8,725 nucleotides of DNA from positions 1 through 8,725 of the forward strand of contig JAUIJG010000215.1 in the NCBI GenBank assembly GCA_030431355.1, read 5' to 3'. Source of the DNA: a bacterium (lineage in GTDB: Bacteria; Cyanobacteriota; Vampirovibrionia; Obscuribacterales; Obscuribacteraceae). How positions within the stretch are numbered: position 1 is the first letter of the stretch; every line of letters starts with the position of its first letter. Under the pieces are notes generated by a model. The model was not told the origin of the DNA, made no database searches, and saw nothing but the letters and a program-made list of their open reading frames with translations. Positions 1 through 5,604 of the stretch are shown here, in pieces. Position numbers and translations under genes: made by a program.

Positions 1-387
1 TGTCTGATCGCAGACGGACTGCATCTCTCTTCCGCCACCGTGGATATGATCTATCGCTTGAAAGGTCCTGATAAGACCATCCTTGTCACCGATATCGCAT
101 TCGTCGGCACTACCGGTGGTGAGCTAGTAGGATCCTCCATCACCCTGGACCAGGCGGTGAAGAACCTGGTGAACTGGAATATTTCCAGTTTTGAGGAAGC
201 TCTCATAATGGCAAGTTTAAACCCGGCAAGAGCCATAGGGCTGGACCATTTGATCGGCTCCATAGAGCCTGGAAAGTTAGCGGACCTGATACTATTCGAC
301 GAAGAGACTCTAGAAATAAAGGACGTCCTTTTGGCCGGCAGGTCGGTCTATCAAGAGTTGCAGTCCTCTATTTGCCCCGATTCTTGA
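1..387 (+). CDS. nagA: N-acetylglucosamine-6-phosphate deacetylase, C-terminal part (5' end outside window)
   Basis: The frame is open from base 1 and ends at the TGA at 385-387, giving 128 visible residues of a protein usually near 380. NagA removes the acetyl group from GlcNAc-6-phosphate in the cytosol, feeding amino-sugar recycling and catabolism. Visible signatures are the DGLH motif (about residues 5-8), whose His contacts substrate in NagA, the LVTD motif carrying the catalytic Asp, the VGSSITLDQAV segment, and the C-terminal amidohydrolase signatures NPARAIGLD and GKLADLILFD. The stretch between VTD and VGSS is about 10 residues, where E. coli-type enzymes have roughly 30, so this is a compact variant. 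Similar short forms are, from memory, found in Melainabacteria-like genomes. The 3' end overlaps the convergent gene on the other strand by 20 bases. Another amidohydrolase specificity is possible but less likely. Confidence 0.87.
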   Translation, partial: CLIADGLHLSSATVDMIYRLKGPDKTILVTDIAFVGTTGGELVGSSITLDQAVKNLVNWNISSFEEALIMASLNPARAIGLDHLIGSIEPGKLADLILFDEETLEIKDVLLAGRSVYQELQSSICPDS

Positions 388-1564
388 ATATTGAAAAACC
401 AGCGACCGCGGCACCGACCACCATGCCGCCCACTACTTTGGAAAAGAGAGACTTTCTGTAGTTCTTGTCAAAATAAGCTTTGATCTTCTTATCTTCCGGG
501 GAATTCTCCTCAATATTATTCGAATCCATCTCAATTCTAGATTGATTCGGTTCCAGGGACTTGCTCAGGTTGGAGTCGAGCACATACCAGGCTTCTTTCC
601 TGGATAATTGTCCCCGTTTTAGAAGGCTGTGGCATTTAACCGCTTTCTTTTTGCTTTCCGGGTCGATCAAACCGAGCAGCTCAAATACTTCTGCCGATTT
701 CTGGGGATTGTCCAGCACCTGGTTAAACGCGTTCTCTATATCCCTGTCGTCGAACTTACCGGCTTCTTTAAGCAGGTCGATAAGGCGGTTATTCTCAAAA
801 GAGGCGGGTTCGAAAGTAATTGAAATATGTTGCTCTTTGTCTTCAAGAGAGGTCGTATCGATAGTTTCCGTCGAATTCCCCGGATCTTTTCTTACCGCTC
901 TATCTATTTCCTGGGAGACTTTAGGTTTTGGAGGGCTCTGGCTTCCAGTCTCTTTTTTCGCCTGATCTACTCCCAGTTGCTTGCTGGAAAGAGACTCTTC
1001 AGCTTTCAGCCAGTGTACGAAGGTGGATTTTACTTCTTCAATCGCCTCTTCTTCGGATAGTTCGCCGGAACGCACTCTCTGCTGAATCTGTAGAATGCTT
1101 GGGAAAAGCGAAGGGGAGAGAATTCCTTCTAGAACCAGAGCGCTTCCCAGGGGCACACCCGCTTCAAAACTTGTTGAAAGTGCTTGATCCAACTGGTCCT
1201 GGCTGACGATCTCCGAGTCGAGCAAAAGGTCGGCTAGTTTGTCCTTGCCCAGAGTTCCTTCTCCCGTGCGACAATAGCCGGTGGATGGGAGCAGTTTATT
1301 TAGCGACTTTCCGGTGGTGTCGACCTCTTTGAGAGCCTTGATCACATTCTGACGGCTCTCTTTCTCCTCGTTCAGGAGTGGCTGGGACTCCAGTGCCGCT
1401 TCCAGGGTAACCGGTGAGACCAGACCGCTCAGGAGAAGTACTCTGCCTATGGGAATATTCAGCCTGGTGGATACTTGAATCGCTTCGGTCAGGTCGGCAG
1501 AAGATACCACTCCTGCGTCCACCAAAAGCTCTCCCAGTCTGATTCTATTCTGGCTCTCTATCAA
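368..1564 (-). CDS. Tail-anchored protein with MshEN/GspE-N-like repeats, function unknown
   Basis: The 398-residue protein has no N-terminal signal. Residues 9-61 (starting RLGELLVDAGVV) match the MshEN/GspE_N pattern of two short helical motifs, each with an LG or IG turn. A second copy starts near residue 109 (KLADLLLDSEIV) and a degenerate third near 259 (NRLIDLLKEAGKF). Copies 2 and 3 each end in an RxGxLSxxEA-like helix (SGELSEEEA, RGQLSRKEA), supporting internal duplication. Residues 200-250 form a polar, probably disordered linker. Residues 377-393 are a single hydrophobic helix near the C-terminus followed by basic residues, so the repeats should face the cytosol on a tail anchor. 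MshEN domains in type II secretion and type IV pilus ATPases bind cyclic di-GMP or mediate docking; no ATPase domain is present here. The start is TTG with GGGGGAC about 7 nt upstream; no better in-frame start is visible. Function unknown. Confidence 0.8.
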   Translation of the reverse strand: MIESQNRIRLGELLVDAGVVSSADLTEAIQVSTRLNIPIGRVLLLSGLVSPVTLEAALESQPLLNEEKESRQNVIKALKEVDTTGKSLNKLLPSTGYCRTGEGTLGKDKLADLLLDSEIVSQDQLDQALSTSFEAGVPLGSALVLEGILSPSLFPSILQIQQRVRSGELSEEEAIEEVKSTFVHWLKAEESLSSKQLGVDQAKKETGSQSPPKPKVSQEIDRAVRKDPGNSTETIDTTSLEDKEQHISITFEPASFENNRLIDLLKEAGKFDDRDIENAFNQVLDNPQKSAEVFELLGLIDPESKKKAVKCHSLLKRGQLSRKEAWYVLDSNLSKSLEPNQSRIEMDSNNIEENSPEDKKIKAYFDKNYRKSLFSKVVGGMVVGAAVAGFSIFKNRGK

Positions 1565-1594
1565 GGTTTTGTCCCCCGGCTGCTGAGGATGCGA

Positions 1595-1600
1595 ATTATA
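1595..1600 (-). promoter_or_regulatory. Candidate -10 box of the repeat-protein gene
   Basis: On the minus strand these bases read TATAAT, a perfect sigma-70 -10 hexamer. A transcript would start near 1588, leaving a leader of about 24 nt that contains the GGGGGAC ribosome site before the TTG start at 1564. No good -35 element lies 16-18 bp upstream. The site sits in the 189-bp intergenic region shared with the divergent TPR gene; on the plus strand a TATAAG at 1709-1714 is present but also lacks a clear -35 partner. Confidence 0.4.
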
Positions 1601-1753
1601 AAGCCTGATAAAGTTTGAATCCTTAGAGGCAGCCTAGAAACCGATTACCTTTACAGTTTGTACCTCCCCCTTTTTTCGTGGATTACGGATTTGAAAATGG
1701 GTATAGACTATAAGTACCGCTTGAAATCACACCGAATCTAATGGGAAGGCGAT

Positions 1754-2719
1754 ATGGACATTTCTTCTGAAAAACTTTTTGGAGTAATTCTTCTTTCAGG
1801 TTTTTTGCCTTTAATCTGTTCTCCTGCCTCTGCCCAGGGGATAGGTGAATATGGCGGACTGATGGGAATGCCCCGCAATATCCCCACCTCCCATTCGCAA
1901 AAGACGCTGAACAACCTTTATGGCGGAGCGGCTCGCAACCTTAACAATGCTGCCCCCACAGCCGGTGGATACAGTCAGAGCGGCGGTGCCTCCGCTTCGG
2001 CGAGCGCCGGAAGCAGCTCCGGGGCCAATCGGGCCGATGTGCTGAAACTTGGACAACAAGCCCAAATCGATCTGGTTAAGGCGCGTAAGTTAGCGAAAGA
2101 GAAGAAATATGATGAAGCGGTGGCTTTATACAAGAAGAGCCTGGCTGTCAGAGAGCGTTTCTGGGCTGGACGCGATAAAGCAGTGCCTGAGATGTACAAA
2201 GAGCTGGCCGAGATCTATGCCGGCAATAAAAAGTTCGACGAAGCAGAAGACGCATTGAAAAGTTCTATCGCCTCCTATGCTCGCCTCCACGGTCCGGGTA
2301 GCAAGCACACGGCTGAGCCCCTGGCTTCCCTGGGAGACATCTACCATTCCAAAGGGGAGCACTGGAAGAGCCACGATTCTTATTTGCAGTCCTATATGTT
2401 GACGGAAAGATATAGTGGTCAGAATTCTAAAGAGGCGATGGAGTTGCGCTTGAAGATGGCTGCTAAGTCCCGGGATCTCAAAAAGTTCGATAAAGCCGCC
2501 GACTTTTATCGCAAAGCTATCGATATAGATTCCGACAATAATATTTTGACAGCCGAAGAACAGGCGGATGTCCTGAAGCAGTATGCCAAGGTTTTGCGGC
2601 AACTCAATCGCATAAAAGAAGCTGAGAAAATTGAGGCGCTTCTAGGTGGTGGCGCGGCCTCCGCAGAAGTAGCTGATAGTGCCGAAGATTCTCAAACCAA
2701 AGGCAATACTGCTGAGTAG
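1754..2719 (+). CDS. Secreted tetratricopeptide-repeat protein
   Basis: The 321-residue protein starts with a Sec signal peptide: a hydrophobic core at about residues 9-22 and a likely cleavage site after ASA at residue 27. The Cys at 22 is preceded by Ile, so it does not form a lipobox. Residues 72-92 are a Ser/Gly/Ala-rich linker. From about residue 95 the protein is helical with TPR-like pairs: AKEKKYDEAVALYKKSLAV (113-131), AGNKKFDEAEDALKSSI (156-172), SLGDIYHSKGEHWKSHDSYL (192-211), LKKFDKAADFYRKAIDID (242-259) and LNRIKEAEKIEALL (284-297). A Gly/Ala/Ser/Glu tail closes it. TPRs bind peptides or build complexes, here on the far side of the membrane; no partner can be named. The ATG at 1754 has GGGAAGG ending 4 nt upstream. 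It stands alone, between divergent and co-oriented unrelated genes. Confidence 0.85.
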   Translation: MDISSEKLFGVILLSGFLPLICSPASAQGIGEYGGLMGMPRNIPTSHSQKTLNNLYGGAARNLNNAAPTAGGYSQSGGASASASAGSSSGANRADVLKLGQQAQIDLVKARKLAKEKKYDEAVALYKKSLAVRERFWAGRDKAVPEMYKELAEIYAGNKKFDEAEDALKSSIASYARLHGPGSKHTAEPLASLGDIYHSKGEHWKSHDSYLQSYMLTERYSGQNSKEAMELRLKMAAKSRDLKKFDKAADFYRKAIDIDSDNNILTAEEQADVLKQYAKVLRQLNRIKEAEKIEALLGGGAASAEVADSAEDSQTKGNTAE

Positions 2720-2811
2720 ATTCTTTGCGGCTTGCCACCACATGGACTTGCGAAATCATCGACTTTTGAGTCTGGCTACTAGCTAGATAGCGGTCTGTCT
2801 TCCGCTCAATT

Positions 2812-2831
2812 TACTGTGCAAATGCACAGTT
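2812..2831. promoter_or_regulatory. LexA-box-like palindrome (TACTGT-N8-ACAGTT)
   Basis: ACTGTGCA and TGCACAGT form a perfect inverted repeat of 8-base arms around AA. The sequence matches the E. coli SOS box core CTGT-N8-ACAG exactly, with the consensus flanks TA on the left and T on the right. It lies 57 bp before the ATG at 2888 of a helicase-like gene, a position suited to repression. Caution applies: cyanobacterial LexA is reported to bind a different motif, so another dimeric regulator, or a coincidental palindrome, is possible. No lexA gene is in the window. Confidence 0.45.
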
Positions 2832-2833
2832 AC

Positions 2834-2883
2834 AAGCTCCATTGAACTCATTAGGATTGAGGGAAAGTGCCTCAATGGAGTTT
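2834..2883 (+). promoter_or_regulatory. Leader stem-loop that covers the helicase SD, with a competing hairpin
   Basis: CTCCATTGA (2837-2845) is a perfect reverse complement of TCAATGGAG (2872-2880). The pairing extends outward by a G-U and two A-U pairs (2834-2836 with 2881-2883), giving a 12-bp stem around a 26-nt loop. The 3' arm holds GGAG, the SD of the ATG at 2888. A second, mutually exclusive hairpin is ATTGAGG (2856-2862) with CCTCAAT (2870-2876) around a 7-nt loop; it leaves GGAG free. The two folds could switch translation on and off. No known riboswitch class is recognised. Confidence 0.45.
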
Positions 2884-2887
2884 ATTT

Positions 2888-4612
2888 ATGGATAGTATTA
2901 AATATAGTGGCTATGATCGGAGCTGCCCCCTCCAAATTGTTTTGAAGGATCGTCCAAGTGAGCTTAAGCGAATCGGACTCGAGCGATTGCTGTCAGCTCT
3001 TTATAAGAGACAGATTGCCTTGTCGATTTATATAGAAGAGCTGGGTGTTGATAGAACTCTGGTCGAATCTATTCGCCTCAATAGAATGCCTTTTGTGGTA
3101 GATCAGATTATCCATCAAATTCATACCAGGGTCGCGAGAACAGACACCAGCAATAGGAGATATCCTATCCTGGAGAGATTTTTCGGACTCGATGGCAACT
3201 TACCGGCGCGCCTTTCGGCCATGGCAGCGAAATATGATATCTCCAGGGAGAGAGTCAGGCAGATTAAGGAGCGCTCTATCTCTGGTTTGAGGATGCCTCA
3301 TAATCTCAACTCTCTGGAGTCATTTATTAGATCTCTTGCTTATCATAGCCGTGGTGTAAACGAGTCTTTACCTGTGTCACAAGAGCCTTCCTTTAGTATG
3401 GGTACGATTTCAAATATTCAGCAAGTGAGGCTCTCCAGTCACCGGGAGATGGCCATGTTGGGTCAAGTGGAGCCTCATTTGACCGATGAACAGGCAAACG
3501 TCTTTGCTGAATTCGGCAAAGCAAACAGGATTCTTGTTGGAGGCTGTTCCGGCTCAGGGAAGACACTACTGGCTCTGTTGGCCGCCCAGAAGCTTGCCGC
3601 TTCGGGCCAAAAGGTTCTGCTTACCTGTTACAGCCGGGCTCTGGCAAATTATCTTGAGTCACTTTTGGTGAGAGTCAAAGGTATCTATGTGGCTTCTTTT
3701 CATGCTCTCTGTTTGCGCTCGGGCACCAGGGCCGGTGTTAAAATTCCCGGTGGATGGAATCATTTTGTCTGGGATAGTAAGTTCCCGGAAGTGCTGGAGT
3801 CCGCCCTGATAAAAATGCCTGAGCTAAAGTTTGATGCCATCATAATCGATGACTCCCAGGACTTCAAAATGAACTGGTACCAGGCTTTGCTCTCGGCATT
3901 GAAGTCCCGGTCCGAAGGCTTTATCTATTGCTTTGAAGACGATAACGAAAGTCTTTCGAGCGAGACCAGAGATCCAGATTTCGATCAGTCGTTTCGCAAG
4001 TTTTCGTTGAACAAAAATCTGCGCACTCCTCCGGGGCTCTCGGCGTTTTTGCAAGCCGGATACGAGGTGGATCTCCAGAATCAGAACCAGAGTCAGAGTC
4101 AGAGAAAGATCAGTTATGGCTCTAATTGTCGAAGTATGGCGGAGTTCTACTTCTATAACAATGTCGATGACGCCCGGGTTACCTGTGCTCATATTTTAAA
4201 TGAATTAACCGCCAGCTACGGAATCTTACCGTCCGAGATTGCGGTGTTGACGCCGAAACTGGTAAAGAATTCCGTGGCTTACGGATGCTCCTCCAGGGGA
4301 AGCGGCCGACTGGTGGTTCGCTATTCTTCCACCACTAACCATCCGATCCTGAGTCGTATCCAGACATTTAAGGGACTGGAGCGCAGGGCTGTGATTCTAG
4401 TGGATATAGATGGCGACTTTGCTTCCCTCGATCGCAATGAGCAGAGAAGGCTTGTCTATATCGCCGCCGGAAGAACCACCGATAAGTTGATTTTTATCGG
4501 AGACAAAAGAGGATTCAGGGGATTGCAAATCCTTGCCCAGCGACCTCTTTCACCTTCTCCATTCTTTAGTCAGATGAGCCCCGTATATGGGGGCAATCTC
4601 CCTCAGTCTTAG
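2888..4612 (+). CDS. Sigma-70 region 4-like HTH fused to a compact UvrD-like SF1 helicase/ATPase
   Basis: The start chosen is ATG 2888 because GGAG lies 7 nt upstream; an in-frame GTG at 2867 would add seven residues. The protein has 574 residues, numbered here from ATG. Residues 90-136 resemble sigma-70 region 4, with an FFGLDG lead-in and the SRERVRQIKERS recognition helix. From about 198 an SF1 core follows: motif I GGCSGSGKT (218-226), LLTCYSRALANYL (244-256), VASFHALC (268-275), motif II IIIDDSQDF (318-326), LNKNLRT (374-380), IQTFKGLE (491-498) and motif VI YIAAGRT (524-530). At about 375 residues the core is short and seems to lack the 1B/2B insertions of UvrD or Rep. Motif II has DD where DE is usual; motif VI has GR where TR is usual, keeping Arg. 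DNA binding and ATPase activity are inferred. It could act in repair, transcription-coupled processes or defence; the exact role is unknown. Confidence 0.85.
   Translation: MDSIKYSGYDRSCPLQIVLKDRPSELKRIGLERLLSALYKRQIALSIYIEELGVDRTLVESIRLNRMPFVVDQIIHQIHTRVARTDTSNRRYPILERFFGLDGNLPARLSAMAAKYDISRERVRQIKERSISGLRMPHNLNSLESFIRSLAYHSRGVNESLPVSQEPSFSMGTISNIQQVRLSSHREMAMLGQVEPHLTDEQANVFAEFGKANRILVGGCSGSGKTLLALLAAQKLAASGQKVLLTCYSRALANYLESLLVRVKGIYVASFHALCLRSGTRAGVKIPGGWNHFVWDSKFPEVLESALIKMPELKFDAIIIDDSQDFKMNWYQALLSALKSRSEGFIYCFEDDNESLSSETRDPDFDQSFRKFSLNKNLRTPPGLSAFLQAGYEVDLQNQNQSQSQRKISYGSNCRSMAEFYFYNNVDDARVTCAHILNELTASYGILPSEIAVLTPKLVKNSVAYGCSSRGSGRLVVRYSSTTNHPILSRIQTFKGLERRAVILVDIDGDFASLDRNEQRRLVYIAAGRTTDKLIFIGDKRGFRGLQILAQRPLSPSPFFSQMSPVYGGNLPQS
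4076..4105 (+). repeat. Five tandem CAGARN hexamers inside the helicase gene
   Basis: Five imperfect 6-bp units (CAGAAT, CAGAAC, CAGAGT, CAGAGT, CAGAGA) encode alternating Gln-Asn/Ser (residues 397-406 of the helicase counted from ATG 2888). Copy changes would keep the frame, altering only the length of a polar linker between motifs of the second RecA-like half. Confidence 0.7.
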
Positions 4613-4659
4613 AAAAGTGCAGGACCGTTCTAAGTCGAGCGGCAAAGAAACCCTTGATG

Positions 4660-4681
4660 TCAAGGAGGGCTTCCTCCTTGA
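4660..4681 (+). terminator. Strong hairpin after the helicase gene (terminator or attenuator candidate)
   Basis: CAAGGAGG (4661-4668) and CCTCCTTG (4673-4680) pair perfectly around GCTT, with one further T-A pair outside. No U-tract follows on the plus strand, so it is a poor textbook intrinsic terminator. On the minus strand a TTTCTTT run lies about 15 nt past the stem, so it might end leftward transcription instead. An upstream CCTTG (4652-4656) can also pair with CAAGG, giving a competing fold. The left arm contains a full SD (AAGGAGG) and the right arm equals the 16S anti-SD core CCTCCTT. Confidence 0.4.
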
Positions 4682-4755
4682 ATCCGGGCACAAGTTAGAT
4701 AGAACACTCAAACACGAAAGTTTGTGAATAAAGCATAGTCTGGAAAGGACTTGTT

Positions 4756-4860
4756 ATGGATACTTTAATTCTAATGGTAGTCGTCTACATAGCATTCTTG
4801 TCGCTCTGCGCTTTTGCCAGTGTTATAGGCGGTATCAAACAAAATCTAGAGACGAACTAG
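4756..4860 (+). CDS. Predicted 34-residue single-span membrane peptide
   Basis: An ATG at 4756 with AAGGA six bases upstream (4745-4749) opens a 34-codon frame ending in TAG at 4858-4860. The peptide starts MDTLILMVVVYIAF, has a continuous hydrophobic stretch at residues 4-26, and ends in a short polar tail (GGIKQNLETN). It would sit as a single transmembrane helix. Its stop is 4 bp from the stop of the convergent gene on the other strand, and it begins 143 bp after the helicase gene, behind a hairpin. I do not recognise the family. Small subunits of membrane complexes, type I toxin peptides or regulatory micropeptides have this size and shape, but nothing ties it to one. The good ribosome site, correct spacing and hydrophobic pattern are the support; chance remains possible. 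Confidence 0.5.
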   Translation: MDTLILMVVVYIAFLSLCAFASVIGGIKQNLETN

Positions 4861-4864
4861 GTTT

Positions 4865-5581
4865 TTAGCTTCTGGATTTTTTCTCCAGCTTTCTCTGCTT
4901 CTTTATCTCTTTTCTGACGAGCTTTTCGGCGCGGGAGCGGGTCTTTTCCAGGGCTTTGGCTCCGAGAAAGATAGACCTGGAACGTGCTGCAATGGCTGTA
5001 TTGTTGTATGGATTGGTTTTCACCAGGGGCAATAGCTTTTTGTACTGTTCGTGCATATCGTTGACCTGGGCTATCCAGTTACCGGTCAACTTCTCCAACT
5101 CTTCGTCCGTCTTCTTCGAAAAGTCCGGTCTTGCTTCTCTTTTGCCTATGGATTCAGCGTCCTTTTTGAGCAGTTCTATGGTCGGGCCCATTTTATTGAC
5201 GCCATTCATAATCCAATCATGTCTGGGTTCAAGCAGCCCTACCTCCTTGATGGATACAGGCAGGTCGATTACCACTGTACCCACCACATTAGGCACAGCC
5301 TGAAAGGAGATAGGTTGCCTGGTCACCTCATCGAAGATGTCCTGGGCTGCCTGTCTGATTCTTTTCAGATCCAGGCGGAAGTCTCTAATAGATTGCAGGG
5401 TTACTTCCTGTTTTTCCACATTGACTTTGAGTGTTACACCGGAGCTGGATTTTGCATCAGTGTTTTCGGCAGCGTAAGTTTTATTCGCCGGCAAATTGGA
5501 TAAAAAAATAAAAGAGACCATATTGCATACCAGAAAAACTCGCTTTACCTGGGTAGAGTTGTTTCCTGGGAAATATCGCAT
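4865..5581 (-). CDS. Secreted helical protein of unknown function
   Basis: The frame extends upstream to 5656, but that would run into dam. The ATG at 5579-5581 follows the dam stop by 19 bp, has AAAGGAG 11 nt upstream, and gives a protein (238 residues) that begins with a plausible Sec signal: basic n-region KR near 13-14, hydrophobic core 15-30, cleavage near TYAA at residue 38. A polar stretch and a beta-like segment (VTLKVNVEKQEVTL, 49-62) follow. The middle contains VVGTVVIDLPVSIKEVGLLEP (99-119), and the rest is mainly helical and charged. The C-terminus (215-238) is strongly basic, rich in Lys and Arg. No lipobox, membrane anchor or known motif is visible. It is probably cotranscribed with dam; nothing links the two functionally. 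Confidence 0.75.
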   Translation of the reverse strand: MRYFPGNNSTQVKRVFLVCNMVSFIFLSNLPANKTYAAENTDAKSSSGVTLKVNVEKQEVTLQSIRDFRLDLKRIRQAAQDIFDEVTRQPISFQAVPNVVGTVVIDLPVSIKEVGLLEPRHDWIMNGVNKMGPTIELLKKDAESIGKREARPDFSKKTDEELEKLTGNWIAQVNDMHEQYKKLLPLVKTNPYNNTAIAARSRSIFLGAKALEKTRSRAEKLVRKEIKKQRKLEKKSRS

Positions 5582-5588
5582 ATGGTGG

Positions 5589-5604
5589 CTAGCTCCTTTG
5601 CTAG
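5589..5604 (-). promoter_or_regulatory. Hairpin presenting the SD between dam and the secreted-protein gene
   Basis: On the minus strand CTAGC and GCTAG form a 5-bp stem whose loop is AAAGGA, the SD of the next gene. The dam stop codon TAG is in the left arm. Folding would shorten the effective 11-nt SD-to-ATG distance little, but ribosomes finishing dam would melt the stem, so coupling of the two genes is plausible. The stem is short and may be chance. Confidence 0.3.

Noticed and set aside
561..1206. Plus-strand open frames of 64-134 codons opposite the repeat-protein gene
   Set aside because: They lie antisense to a gene with clear repeat structure, lack ribosome sites and read as Ser/Phe/Leu-rich shadow sequence.
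1702..1714. TATAGA/TATAAG as the promoter of the TPR gene
   Set aside because: A TTGAAA at 1691-1696 is only 12 bp from TATAAG, and no acceptable -35 exists at 16-18 bp for either hexamer.
2774..2790. CTAGCTAG-centred palindrome GCTACTAGCTAGATAGC
   Set aside because: It has no loop, one bulged base, and a 10-base match at the dam 3' end that looks coincidental; no known site matches.
2789..2806. AGCGG/CCGCT hairpin after the TPR gene as a terminator
   Set aside because: The stem is only 5 bp with an 8-nt loop and no U-tract follows, so it is too weak to call.
2867..2887. GTG at 2867 as the helicase start
   Set aside because: Its GAGGG is only 3 nt away, whereas ATG 2888 has GGAG at 7 nt; it stays a possible alternative.
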